Part shown: positions 50,476 to 59,650 of the stretch, piece by piece
How the letters are laid out: every line of letters begins with the position of its first letter
Numbering within the stretch: the stretch's first letter is position 1
Source of the DNA: Actinomycetospora termitidis
Lineage (GTDB): Bacteria; Actinomycetota; Actinomycetes; Mycobacteriales; Pseudonocardiaceae
Assembly (NCBI RefSeq): GCF_030286555.1
Contig: NZ_JASVWF010000001.1
Location: 1,364,001-1,428,000, forward strand
Direction of reading: 5' to 3'
Length of the DNA stretch: 64,000 bases
Position numbers and translations under genes: made by a program
The notes under the pieces: model-generated
The model's database searches: none
What the model was told of the DNA's origin: nothing
Seen by the model: the letters and a program-made list of their open reading frames with translations, nothing else

Positions 50476-52034
50476 CGACCACCCTGTCCCGCCCGGAGGA
50501 GACGCTCCCCCCGGTCCGCCTGGTCCCCGTCCTCGGCCGGGCCACCGCGCAGCTCGCGGGGTGCCGCGTGCTCGTCCTGAACTGGCGCGACGTCCGGCAC
50601 TCGCAGGCCGGCGGCGCCGAGGCCTACGCCCACGAGATCTCGCGCCGCTGGGTCGAGGCCGGCGTGCACGTCACGTGGCTGACCGCGCGGGACGCGGGGC
50701 AGAGCGCCCGCGAGGAGATCGACGGCATCGAGATCCGGCGGGCCGGCGGCACGATGGGCGTCTACCTGCGCACCGCGGCCCGGCTGCTGCGCGGCGGCCG
50801 CCGCTTCGACGCCGTCGTCGACTGCCAGAACGGCATCCCGTTCTTCTCGCCGCTGTTCACGCGCAACGCCGTCCCGGTGGTCCAGCTCGTCCACCACGTC
50901 CACCAGGACCAGTTCTCGACGCGGTTCGGTGCGGGCGGGTCCCTCGTCGGCCGGCTGCTCGAGGGCCGCGTGGCCAAGCGCGTCTACCAGGGCAAGCGCA
51001 CCGTGGCGGTGTCCGCCTCGACCCGCCAGGAGCTGCGCCGCCGGCTGAAGTTCGACGGGCCCATCGACGTCGTCCCGAACGGCATGAACACCGCCATCTC
51101 CTCGGGCGTGCGCCGCCGCGCGGAGAAGCCGACGATCGTGCTGACCAGCCGGCTGGTCACGCACAAGCGCGTCGACCTGCTGCTGCACGCGATCTCCGCC
51201 GCGCTGCCGGACGTGCCGGACCTGCAGGTCGAGATCATCGGCGACGGCCCGGACCTGACGAACCTGCGCCGCATGGCCGTCGAGCTCGGGCTCGGCCGCG
51301 TCGTGCGCTTCCACGGGCGGCTCCCGAACGACGAGCGGGACGCCCTCATGGAGTCCGCCTGGCTCACCACCTCCACCTCCGACGGCGAGGGCTGGGGCCT
51401 GGTCGTGCTGGAGGGCGCCGCGGCCGGCGTGCCGTGCCTCGCGATCCGCACCACCGGCATCCGCGACTCGGTCCTGGACGGCGTCACCGGCTGGCTCGTC
51501 GACGGCATCGACGACTTCGCCGCGGCCCTCCCGCGGACCCTGGCCGAGCTCGCCGACCCCACCCGGGCGAACGAGGTCGCCGACGCGTGCCGGACGTGGG
51601 CGAGCTGCTTCTCGTGGGAGCGCTCCGCCGAGCTGCTCGCGGGGTCGGTGCTCTCCGAGATGCGCGCGTTCCACCGCACCCAGGCCGACTCGAACCTCCC
51701 ACCGGCCGACCGCTCGGCGCTGCACCGCGCCGCGACCCGCCGTCGGGCCCGGTCGGACATGACGGTGCTGGCCCGCTTCACCCACGACGAGCCGACCGAG
51801 GCCGCGGCCACGCTGCGGCTCACCGACGAGGTGTCGATCTGCCTGGGCCGCAACCAGGTCCTGGCGCTGCTGCGCGGCTGCGACGAGGTGGACGCGCTCG
51901 GGGTCATCGGCCGACTGGGCGCGAAGGAGCCCCACGTGCGGCTCGCGAGCCGCCCCGAGCTGCTCGGGGGACCGGCGATCGTCGGCCTCACCTCGGGCGA
52001 GACCCTGCCCTCGGACGTCGCTCCGGCCCGATGA
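50472..52034 (+). CDS. glycosyltransferase family 4
   Basis: This 520-residue protein has a GT-B fold from about 28 to 410. VLVLNWRDVRHSQAGGAEAYAHEISRRWVEAG is the acceptor side with the GGAE element. VQLVHHVHQDQFSTRFG follows, then a donor domain at PTIVLTSRLVTHKRVDLLLHAI with STSDGEGWGLVVLEGAAAGVPCLAIRTTG. The last ~110 residues (RRRARSDMTVLARF onward) form an extra domain without a clear family. Start GTG and stop ATGA both overlap neighbours by four bases, placing it in a translationally coupled run of GT2, GT4, flippase-GT4 and GT39 genes. Confidence 0.9.
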   Translation: MTTTLSRPEETLPPVRLVPVLGRATAQLAGCRVLVLNWRDVRHSQAGGAEAYAHEISRRWVEAGVHVTWLTARDAGQSAREEIDGIEIRRAGGTMGVYLRTAARLLRGGRRFDAVVDCQNGIPFFSPLFTRNAVPVVQLVHHVHQDQFSTRFGAGGSLVGRLLEGRVAKRVYQGKRTVAVSASTRQELRRRLKFDGPIDVVPNGMNTAISSGVRRRAEKPTIVLTSRLVTHKRVDLLLHAISAALPDVPDLQVEIIGDGPDLTNLRRMAVELGLGRVVRFHGRLPNDERDALMESAWLTTSTSDGEGWGLVVLEGAAAGVPCLAIRTTGIRDSVLDGVTGWLVDGIDDFAAALPRTLAELADPTRANEVADACRTWASCFSWERSAELLAGSVLSEMRAFHRTQADSNLPPADRSALHRAATRRRARSDMTVLARFTHDEPTEAAATLRLTDEVSICLGRNQVLALLRGCDEVDALGVIGRLGAKEPHVRLASRPELLGGPAIVGLTSGETLPSDVAPAR

Positions 52035-54754
52035 CCGCGCGGGACACCGCCGAGCCGCTCGACGTGGGGACCGCCGCGCTGCTGGCCACCGAGGGTGCCC
52101 CGCCGCCCGCGCCCGGCAACCGCGCCACCGGCGGGACGGCGACCCTGCTCTCCGCCTCCGGCGGGCTGGTCGGGCTGCTGAGCTACGCGGTCACGCTCGT
52201 CATGGCGCACCTGCTCGACGCGGCCGCCTACACGGCCTTCGCGGCGGCGGTCGCGGTCGTCGGGACGGCAGGGGTGGCCTCGGCCGCGCTCATCCCGTTC
52301 CCGCTCGCGCACGTGGTCCGGGCCCACCCGGACGGACACCCGGAGCGGCGCGCGGCCACGGCCTTCGCGGTCGGGGTGTCCGTGCTCGTCGGGCTCGTCG
52401 CCGCGGTGGTGCTCGGGCTCGTCGTGGGTCCGGTGTCGGACGTGCCGACCGCGCTCGCGGCCGCGGTGTCGGGGCTCGCCCTGTTCGCGGTCGCCCCGAT
52501 CTGGGGGTTCCTGCAGGGCGAGGACCGGTTCGGGCGGTACGCGGCGCTGACGGTCGGCGAGGTCGCGGTGCGCCTCGTCGCGAGCGTGGTCGCCGTCGTC
52601 GTGGGGGCCGGGGCGTGGGGCGCGGTCGGCGGGTTCGCCGTCGGCGCCCTCGCGATCCTCGCGGTGTCCGCCACCCCGCGCACCGGCCCGTTCCGCGGGC
52701 TCCGGTTCGCGACGATCACCCGCGCGCTCGCCGACCGGGCGCGGTGGGCGGAGACCGGCGGGGTCGCCGTGACCCAGGCCGTGCTGTCGGCGCTCGCCGC
52801 CGCGGACGCCGTCGTCGTGGCCCTCGCGGTCACCGACGCGACCGCCTCCGCCGGATACCAGGCGATCTCGACCCTCGCCAAGGCCCCGGTGTACGTCGCG
52901 GTCGGGACGGCGCTCGTCAGCTTCCCGGTGCTGCGCGTCGCCCACGGCCGGGACCGGGAACTGCGGATGCGCGAGGCCCTGGTGTCCTTCGTGCGCCTCG
53001 TCGTCCCGGCCGCCGCCGTCGTCGCGACGGTGCCGGGCGCCCTCGTCGGCATCGTGCTGCCCGAGCGGTACCTGCCCTCGGTCGCGCTGCTGCCGGTGCT
53101 CGCGGTGATGGGCGTCGGGCTGGGCGCGACGACCGTGCTCGCCAGCCTGCTGCTCGCGGTCCGGGCGCGGCGGGCCCTCACGGTGTCGCTCTCCCTCGCC
53201 GTCGTCGCGCTCGCCGTCGGGCTCGCCCTCGGCGCCTCCGGGGCTCTCGCCGGGCTCCCGCTCGTCCCCGACGACCCCGCCGGTCCGCTGGCCGCCGGCG
53301 CCGCGTCCGGCGCGCTCGTCGGCGCCGTCGCGGTCGCGGTGTTCGGCGCCGCCCACCGGCCGCGACGCATCGCGCCGGATCCCGGGCTCGGCCGCGCGGC
53401 CGCGGTCGGTGTGCTGTACGCGGCGGTGGTGACGGTCGTGCTCGCGGCCGCCCGGTCGTCGGTCCCGCTGTGGCTGCTCGCGGTCGTCGTGCTCGGTCTC
53501 GGCCTGGTCGGCCTGCCGGTGCTCGGGCGCCGGATCCTCCCCGGCCCGGACGCGGCCCTCGCGTCGCCGGACCGCGAGCACGGGGCGCTGCACGTACTGC
53601 ACCTCGCCTTCGAGGACCCGGCGATGCCCGGCTCCGGCGGCGGGGCGCTGCGCACCGCCGAGATCGACCGGCGCCTCGCCGCCGCCGGGCACCACGTCAC
53701 CGTCCTCACCGGGCGCTACCCGGGCGCCGAGGACCGGGTGGAACACCACGGCCGGGGCACCGTGCACTGGGTGCACCCGCACGTCGGACGCGGTCGCACC
53801 CGGCTCACCCGGCTCGTGGCCTACATGGCGGCCGCGTTCCTCGCCTCCCGCCGGGCCGGGCGCCGGCACCCGGGCGACGACGCCGGCCCGGGCCCCGTCG
53901 ACCTCGTCGTCGAGGACTTCTTCGCCCCGATCTCCTCGATGGCGATCCCGCGCTGGACGCGCCGACCCGTCGTCGGGGTCGTGCAGTGGCTCAACGCGAA
54001 GGAGAAGGCGGCGCAGTACCACGTGCCCGTCCACTGGGTGGAGCGCTGGGCGGTGCGCACGCACCGGCGGATCGTCGCGGTCTCGCACGGCGTCGGGGCG
54101 GCGACGCAGGCGCTGGCCCCGCGGGCCGAGGTCGCGGTGATCGGCAACGGCGTCGACCCGGTCGCCTTCACCGTCCCGCCCGCGCCCGTCCACGCCCGGC
54201 GCGACGTGGTCTTCGTCGGGCGGATCGAGATCGCCCAGAAGGGCCTCGACCTGCTGCTCGACGCGTGGGCGCAGGCGGCGGACCGGATCGACGGCTGCCT
54301 GCTGCTGGCCGGGACCGGGCCGGACGAGGAGGCGCTGCGCGAGCGCGCCCGCGAGCTCGGGATTGCCGACCGCGTGCGCTTCCTCGGCTGGGTCGCCGGG
54401 CGGGACAAGGCCGAGCTGGTGGCCCGCGCGCGGATCGCGGCCGTGCCGTCGCGCTTCGAGACCTTCGGGATCGTCGCCGCGGAGGCGCTCGCCGTCGGGA
54501 CCCCGGTCGTGGCCTACGACATCGACTGCCTGCGCGAGGTCGTCCCGGCCGACGGCGGTGTCCTCGTGCCGGCCCGCGACGGCTTCGACGCCTCGGCCTA
54601 CGCCGAGGCCCTGGTGGCGATCGGGGAGGACGAGCCGTACCGCGCCGTCGTCGCGCGCCGGGGACCCGACCTCGCCCGGATCCACGACTGGGACGCGCTC
54701 GCCGCGACCCAGGACGCGTTCTACCGCCGGGTGGCGGCCGAGGGCCGACCGTGA
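52031..54754 (+). CDS. flippase (Wzx/MATE-like) fused to a GT4 glycosyltransferase
   Basis: Residues ~38-510 of this 907-residue protein are a multi-pass membrane domain of about twelve to fourteen segments. It begins GGTATLLSASGGLVGLLSYAVTLVMAHLLDAAAYTAF, typical of polysaccharide flippases, and contains GFLQGEDRFGRYAALTVGEV. From ~519 a soluble GT-B domain starts, HVLHLAFEDPAMPGSGGGALRTAEIDRRLAAAG. It contains WLNAKEKAAQYHVPVHWVERW, NGVDPVAF, VVFVGRIEIAQKGLDLLLDAW and PSRFETFGIVAAEALAVGTPVVAYD. The frame is continuous with no stop or obvious frameshift between the two parts. Both ends overlap neighbours by four bases. Confidence 0.9.
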   Translation: MTARDTAEPLDVGTAALLATEGAPPPAPGNRATGGTATLLSASGGLVGLLSYAVTLVMAHLLDAAAYTAFAAAVAVVGTAGVASAALIPFPLAHVVRAHPDGHPERRAATAFAVGVSVLVGLVAAVVLGLVVGPVSDVPTALAAAVSGLALFAVAPIWGFLQGEDRFGRYAALTVGEVAVRLVASVVAVVVGAGAWGAVGGFAVGALAILAVSATPRTGPFRGLRFATITRALADRARWAETGGVAVTQAVLSALAAADAVVVALAVTDATASAGYQAISTLAKAPVYVAVGTALVSFPVLRVAHGRDRELRMREALVSFVRLVVPAAAVVATVPGALVGIVLPERYLPSVALLPVLAVMGVGLGATTVLASLLLAVRARRALTVSLSLAVVALAVGLALGASGALAGLPLVPDDPAGPLAAGAASGALVGAVAVAVFGAAHRPRRIAPDPGLGRAAAVGVLYAAVVTVVLAAARSSVPLWLLAVVVLGLGLVGLPVLGRRILPGPDAALASPDREHGALHVLHLAFEDPAMPGSGGGALRTAEIDRRLAAAGHHVTVLTGRYPGAEDRVEHHGRGTVHWVHPHVGRGRTRLTRLVAYMAAAFLASRRAGRRHPGDDAGPGPVDLVVEDFFAPISSMAIPRWTRRPVVGVVQWLNAKEKAAQYHVPVHWVERWAVRTHRRIVAVSHGVGAATQALAPRAEVAVIGNGVDPVAFTVPPAPVHARRDVVFVGRIEIAQKGLDLLLDAWAQAADRIDGCLLLAGTGPDEEALRERARELGIADRVRFLGWVAGRDKAELVARARIAAVPSRFETFGIVAAEALAVGTPVVAYDIDCLREVVPADGGVLVPARDGFDASAYAEALVAIGEDEPYRAVVARRGPDLARIHDWDALAATQDAFYRRVAAEGRP

Positions 54755-56967
54755 CCGGCGGATCCGCACCCCTCATCCGCCTCGACCCCCGCCCCACCCC
54801 GCGGGTCCGGACTGCGGGTCCCGACGGCCGGTGGGGGCGCTCCGAGACCCTCGGCTGGGGTCCGCCGTCGGCGGTCGAGGCCGTGCCCGGGGCGGCGCTG
54901 CGCGTGGACGGTGGCACCGCCACCCGGCCCCGGCCGGGGGGTCTCCGGCCCCACGACCAGCGGGCCCGGGAGAGCTACCGCGTCGACCCGGAGCGCACCG
55001 ACCCGCACGGCACCGTCCCCCCGGTCCCCGACGGTCCCGCTCCCCGGAGCAACGGCACCGGCCGGCACCGCGCCACCCCCGCCCACCGGCGCTCCGGGGG
55101 CGCACCGTTCCCCGGCCTCGGCCCGCCGGTCCACCGCCGCCGGCGGCTGCCGCCCGGTGCCGCGCCGCCGCTCGGCCGCGTCCTGGTCACCGCCCCCGGG
55201 CCGCAGCGCCACCGGCCCGGCGGGATCGCCGGGATCGAGTGGCGGGTCCGCGACCTGCTCGCCGTCCTCGGCACCTTCCTGCTCGTGCACCGCCCGACAG
55301 CCGGGCTCGTCCGCCGGTTCTCCCGGGTGCCCGGCGCGCCGCTGACCGCGGTCCTCTACGGCACCCGGCCCTTCGCCGGCGCGCTGCCGGGACGCCGGCC
55401 GAGCCCGGTGTTCGTCGGCTCCACCCTGCTCCTCGTCGCGGCCGCGGTGTTCCTGCGCGGGTTCCACCAGGACACCGCGTACGAGATGTTCATGGACGAG
55501 GTCCAGTACGCCGACGTCGCGAACTCGTTCACCCGCGGCGACGGGCCGCAGCTGTTCCACGCGCCGTTCTTCCTGCACCCACCGCTGGCGTTCCTCTACT
55601 TCAGCCGGTTCATCAGCGCCCCGCAGGCGAGCATGACCGTCGAGTTCGTCCTCTCGCTGCGCCCGGCCGTCCTGCTCTTCGCCGCCGCGAACACCGCGCT
55701 GGTCGTCGCCTGCGCCCGACGGGTCACGCCCCGCTGGGCCGCGCTCGTCGCCGGGGCCTTCTACGCGCTCGACCCCTTCGTCATCCGGTTCGACAGCCGC
55801 CTCATGCTCGAGGCACCGATGCTCTTCGGCGTCCTCGCCGGGCTGCTCCTCCTGCTCCTCGCCGCCGAGGCCCCCACCGGGAGACGCCGGTGGGTGCTGC
55901 TCGTGGCCGGCGGCCTGCTCTGGGGCCTCGCGATCACGACGAAGACCAACGCGGGCCTCGTCACCGGCCTCCCCCTGCTGATCATGATGGTGTGCTCGTG
56001 GGGGCTGCGCCGGCGCGAGGCGGTCACGGTGTTCGCCTGCGAGATCGGCTTCTACCTCTGCTACGTGTTGTGGACGCTGGTCACCGGCCGCTTCCTCGGC
56101 TGGGCCGACCAGACCCTGGGCGGTGTCGCGCGGGCGATCGGCCTGGTCAAGGAGACCGGCTTCAACTCCGCGAACTCGCCGTCGTTCACCAGCCGCATCG
56201 CGGCGAACCTGACCCTGACCGGGACGTCGTACGCGCTCATCGCGTCCGCCTCGGTGTTCGCGGCGTTCCTCGTGCTGCTGTCGTGGCGCTCCCTGCGGCT
56301 CCGGGGAGAGCCCGGGGACCGCTTCGCCGACCCCCGCGACCTGGGCGGCCGGGTCCGTGCGCCGGGGGAGAACGCGCTGGGCGTGCTCGCCTGCTGGGTG
56401 GCGGGCGTGGTGGGCGCGATCGTCTACACCTTCGGCCTCGGCGAGGTGGAGGAGCAGACCTTCTACCTGCTCGCGGTGCCGCTCTCGGTCGTGGCGGGGC
56501 TGGTGGTGACCCGCATCGCGCGCGCCCGCCGCTGGGTGGCGACGGCGGGTCTGGCCGCGGTCGCGCTCGTCCTGGTCGCGTCGGTCGCGATCTGGTGGAA
56601 CATCCGCTCGCAGACCGACGACACCTACCGCGACTTCTCCGCCTGGTTGTTCACCACGGTCGACCCGAAGACGACCCACATCGCCCTCGGTGAGCACACC
56701 GCGCAGTTCGTCATGCCCGGCTACGGCGTCTTCCCGTTCCACGACGTCGAGGACGCGCGCCGGAGCAACTCCCGCTACGGCGTGGTGTCCACCCAGCTCT
56801 CCGAGCTCGGCCTGGCCGACCTCACGCCCGCCACCATCGCCGAGCTCGATCGGCGCTACCCGGTGGTCTTCGTCGCCCACGGACGCACCGCGGGCGACCT
56901 CAAGGTCTACGACTTCAGCCGCCCGCTCGACGGGTCGGCCCCGATCGGCTCCGGTCCGCAAGGGTAG
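54751..56967 (+). CDS. membrane glycosyltransferase, GT39/PMT-like (GT-C fold)
   Basis: The first ~165 residues of this 738-residue protein are disordered and rich in Pro, Arg, Gly and His. Then about eleven membrane segments follow. FMDEVQYADVANSF places the catalytic-type Asp-Glu (D249, E250) in the first extracytoplasmic loop after a membrane segment, as in PMT/ArnT-like enzymes. GFHQDTAYEM and HPPLAFLYFSRF are family-like. The C-terminal ~120 residues form an extracytoplasmic domain (DDTYRDFSAWLFTTVDPKTTHIA). It probably uses a polyprenyl-phosphate sugar, perhaps made by the GT2 enzyme three genes upstream. The GTG overlaps the flippase-GT stop by four bases. Confidence 0.87.
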   Translation: MTGGSAPLIRLDPRPTPRVRTAGPDGRWGRSETLGWGPPSAVEAVPGAALRVDGGTATRPRPGGLRPHDQRARESYRVDPERTDPHGTVPPVPDGPAPRSNGTGRHRATPAHRRSGGAPFPGLGPPVHRRRRLPPGAAPPLGRVLVTAPGPQRHRPGGIAGIEWRVRDLLAVLGTFLLVHRPTAGLVRRFSRVPGAPLTAVLYGTRPFAGALPGRRPSPVFVGSTLLLVAAAVFLRGFHQDTAYEMFMDEVQYADVANSFTRGDGPQLFHAPFFLHPPLAFLYFSRFISAPQASMTVEFVLSLRPAVLLFAAANTALVVACARRVTPRWAALVAGAFYALDPFVIRFDSRLMLEAPMLFGVLAGLLLLLLAAEAPTGRRRWVLLVAGGLLWGLAITTKTNAGLVTGLPLLIMMVCSWGLRRREAVTVFACEIGFYLCYVLWTLVTGRFLGWADQTLGGVARAIGLVKETGFNSANSPSFTSRIAANLTLTGTSYALIASASVFAAFLVLLSWRSLRLRGEPGDRFADPRDLGGRVRAPGENALGVLACWVAGVVGAIVYTFGLGEVEEQTFYLLAVPLSVVAGLVVTRIARARRWVATAGLAAVALVLVASVAIWWNIRSQTDDTYRDFSAWLFTTVDPKTTHIALGEHTAQFVMPGYGVFPFHDVEDARRSNSRYGVVSTQLSELGLADLTPATIAELDRRYPVVFVAHGRTAGDLKVYDFSRPLDGSAPIGSGPQG

Positions 56968-56975
56968 GTACCACG

Positions 56976-58178
56976 ATGTCCGAGCAAGCCCGTCCCCGAC
57001 CGTCGGCACCGACCGGGCTCATCCCGAGCCTGGTGGGCATCCGCGGCTACCTCGCGCTGATCGTGGTGATCGTCCACCTGGCGCCGTACGCGGTCGCGAT
57101 GGTCCCGGCCACCGCCGGCTTCTTCGTCCCGTTCTGGCACCACGGCTACGTCGTGCTGGACCTGTTCTTCGTGCTCTCCGGGTTCGTGATCAGCTCGGGC
57201 TACGCGCGGACGTTCGCGCGGTGGCCGGGCCGCGCGACCTTCGGGAAGTTCCTCTGGGCCCGGTTGTCGCGCTTCTACCCGGTCCACCTCGCGGTGCTCG
57301 CCGTGATGGTCGCCGCGGTGCTGGTGTCGCGGGCACTCGGCGACGAGATCCCGCACGGCGGGAACCTGACCTGGGACCTGCTGCGCCAGATCACGCTCAC
57401 CTCCGGGTGGGGCGGCGCGCACGCGCTGACGTGGAACGGCCCGGTGTGGTCGCTCTCGGCGGAGTGGGCCTGCTACCTCGTCCTGCCGCTGCTGCTGCCC
57501 CTGGTGCAGCGGCTGCGCACACCCGCGGCCTGCGTGATCGGGTACCTCGTGGCCTGCGCGATCCCGCTGGTCTGCTACTCGTTCCTCGGGTTCGACGACG
57601 GGACGATCACCTACGAGATGCCGCTGCCGCGGGCCTTCGGCGCGTTCCTCGCCGGGGCCACGCTGTTCCAGCTGCAGAGCGTCGGGTCGCGGATCCCGGC
57701 GGCGCTGGGGCGGGTGACCGGCCCGGTGGTGGCGGTGGCGTTCCTGTCGATCGTGGGCATCGCGGCCCTCGGGCACCCGAGCATGCTCGCGCTGCCGGTG
57801 GTGGGCCTCGTGGTGCCGGCGCTCGCCCAGCGGCACGGCGCGGTCGACCGCTTCCTGTCCACCCGGGTGTCGCTGCTCGGCGGCGAGTACAGCGTCGCGC
57901 TGTTCCTGGTGCACGTGCCGTGGATCATCGCGGCGTCGATGCTGATCAACCCGCGGACGTTCCCCGGCTCCGGCTGGGGCGTCGTCGGGATCCTGCTCCT
58001 GGTGGCCGGGTCGTTCGTCCTCGCGTGGCTGGCCTACGTCGTGGTGGAGCGTCCGGCGCAGAAGTGGATGCGCCGGCTCGTGAAGCGGGCCCCGGGCGCG
58101 CCGCGCAAGCCCGTGGAGGAGCGGGTGGAGGAGCGGGTCGACGTGACCTCGCACGGCCGTTCCGACGCCGGGAAGTGA
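56976..58178 (+). CDS. membrane acyltransferase 3 family protein (OafA/YrhL-like)
   Basis: This 400-residue protein with about ten membrane segments carries the family start IPSLVGIRGYLALIVVIVHL, with R23 and the catalytic-type H34. LDLFFVLSGFVISSGYARTF, WSLSAEWACYLVLPLLLPL and SVALFLVHVPWII are all typical of acyltransferase 3 enzymes. These O-acylate, usually O-acetylate, exported polysaccharides. Its start is eight bases after the GT39-like gene, so it is the last gene of the coupled glycan run. The C-terminal ~30 residues are charged, with a repeated EERVEERV motif. Confidence 0.94.
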   Translation: MSEQARPRPSAPTGLIPSLVGIRGYLALIVVIVHLAPYAVAMVPATAGFFVPFWHHGYVVLDLFFVLSGFVISSGYARTFARWPGRATFGKFLWARLSRFYPVHLAVLAVMVAAVLVSRALGDEIPHGGNLTWDLLRQITLTSGWGGAHALTWNGPVWSLSAEWACYLVLPLLLPLVQRLRTPAACVIGYLVACAIPLVCYSFLGFDDGTITYEMPLPRAFGAFLAGATLFQLQSVGSRIPAALGRVTGPVVAVAFLSIVGIAALGHPSMLALPVVGLVVPALAQRHGAVDRFLSTRVSLLGGEYSVALFLVHVPWIIAASMLINPRTFPGSGWGVVGILLLVAGSFVLAWLAYVVVERPAQKWMRRLVKRAPGAPRKPVEERVEERVDVTSHGRSDAGK

Positions 58179-58263
58179 CCTTTTCGGAGTAGTTGTACGC
58201 CCGATCGGGTGACAGGCTGACGCTCCCGCTGATGCGCGGGTCGGCCCTCCCGATCGGACTCAC

Positions 58264-59583
58264 GTGACGACCCTCCTGCGCCTGCTCCCCGTCGCGATCG
58301 TCGTCGCGCTGCTCGTGTCGGCCGCGCTGCCGACCGGTCGCGCGCAGGCCGCCGCCGGCCCGGCCTGGGGCCTGGTCGCCTCCACCTGCACCGCGTCCTC
58401 GCTCGCGGCGAACCGTGCCGTCGGCATCACCGTGGTCGAGGTCGAGGCCTACTGGGACCGCTACATGCCCGCCCGGGCCGGCGCGGTGGACACCGCCTAC
58501 GTCGCCGACCTGCGGGCCCGGATCACCCGCTGTCTCGACGCCGGCCTGCGCGTCGTCCTCGGCCCCGGGATGCAGTACCCGCCGGCCTGGGTGCGGTCGC
58601 TGCCCGGGGCGGCGCTGGTCGACCAGCGCGGCAAGCGCCCCACGAACGGCGCGATCGACACCGTCTTCTCCGCCGCCGTGCGGGCCGCCCAGGCCGACTA
58701 CCTGAAGCGCCTCGTGACCGACCTCCCGGCGAAGCGCATCGAGGCGGTCCGGGTGGGCACCAGCACCGAGGGCGAGATCGGCTACCCGGGGCCGAACGAG
58801 GCGGGCGACGGGTTCCTCCAGAGCTGGTGGGCCTTCTCGCCCGCCGCCCAGCAGGGCACCGGGCTCGCGGCCGGGACGGCCCGCTCGCCGATGCCGGGCT
58901 GGATCCCCGGGCAGAAGGCATGGCAGGGGAAGGCGGTGACCGCGGCCGCCGCCCGGTCCTGGTTCCTCTGGTACTCCCGCGCGCTCACGTCCGCGGTCAA
59001 GGGCCAGCACGACGCCCTGCGCGCCGCCGGGTTCACCGGCCAGGTCCACCTGCCATCGCCCGGCAAGGGGGTGCTGCCCGCCGACCTGACGACGGCGGCG
59101 AACGCGCTGCTGAACGGGACCGGCGACCGCGACGGCTCGCTCGGGCGCGGCCTGAACTACACCGACCAGTTCGCGGTGCTGGCGGGCAGCACGTCGAAGA
59201 TGGTGATCGACCTCAGCGGGGTGGACGACGCGTCCGCCGTGCTCGCCCGCCGGCAGTCGCCCGCCCAGGACGCCTGCCGGTCCTCCGACCCGTCGACCAG
59301 CGTCGCGGCCGGGACCCCCGTGCACCTCTGGTCGAACCTGCGCTTCGCCCGCGCCCAGGCGACCCGGGCCGGCCTGCCCGCGATCGGGGAGAACCCCGGG
59401 CCGCCCGCGGCGCAGACCGGCGGCACGTCGTACTCGGACTCCCTCGCCGAGCAGGTCCGCCGCGCACCCGGCTACGCCCGCAGCTGCGGCCTGTCGGCCC
59501 TGCTGGTGGCGTTCGAGTGGGCGCTCGACGACCCGGGCTCCGGGGTCACCCGCGACGACTACCGCCGCGCGGTCCTCGGCTGA
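58264..59583 (+). CDS. secreted glycosidase-like protein, paralogue 1
   Basis: This 439-residue protein is one of three tandem paralogues. A Sec signal peptide (LLPVAIVVALLVSAALPTGRAQA) ends near residue 31. The mature protein reads like a TIM-barrel glycoside hydrolase. VVEVEAYWDRYMP and LDAGLRVVLGPGMQYPPAWV lie in early strands, VRVGTSTEGEIGYPGPNE carries a candidate acid/base glutamate, and AIGENPGPPAAQTGG carries a candidate nucleophile. Assignment to a numbered GH family was not possible. It is likely to act outside the cell on the locus's own polysaccharide (trimming or release), which is inference. The start is a GTG. Confidence 0.78.
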   Translation: MTTLLRLLPVAIVVALLVSAALPTGRAQAAAGPAWGLVASTCTASSLAANRAVGITVVEVEAYWDRYMPARAGAVDTAYVADLRARITRCLDAGLRVVLGPGMQYPPAWVRSLPGAALVDQRGKRPTNGAIDTVFSAAVRAAQADYLKRLVTDLPAKRIEAVRVGTSTEGEIGYPGPNEAGDGFLQSWWAFSPAAQQGTGLAAGTARSPMPGWIPGQKAWQGKAVTAAAARSWFLWYSRALTSAVKGQHDALRAAGFTGQVHLPSPGKGVLPADLTTAANALLNGTGDRDGSLGRGLNYTDQFAVLAGSTSKMVIDLSGVDDASAVLARRQSPAQDACRSSDPSTSVAAGTPVHLWSNLRFARAQATRAGLPAIGENPGPPAAQTGGTSYSDSLAEQVRRAPGYARSCGLSALLVAFEWALDDPGSGVTRDDYRRAVLG

Positions 59584-59650
59584 GCCACGATCGGGCGGTT
59601 CCCGGCGTCCGTCCCGACGACGGGTGCGGCCGGTCGGCCAGGCTGCCCCG

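Noticed and set aside
50984-54769. 1261-codon minus-strand open frame opposite the flippase-GT fusion
   Set aside because: Arg/Asp/Gly-rich translation with no domain. It is the antisense of well-identified coding sequence.
39572-58200. Ten-base agttgtacgc shared by the gaps at 39572 and 58191 as a common promoter element
   Set aside because: The match is only ten bases with no matching -10 spacing in either place; chance is a sufficient explanation.
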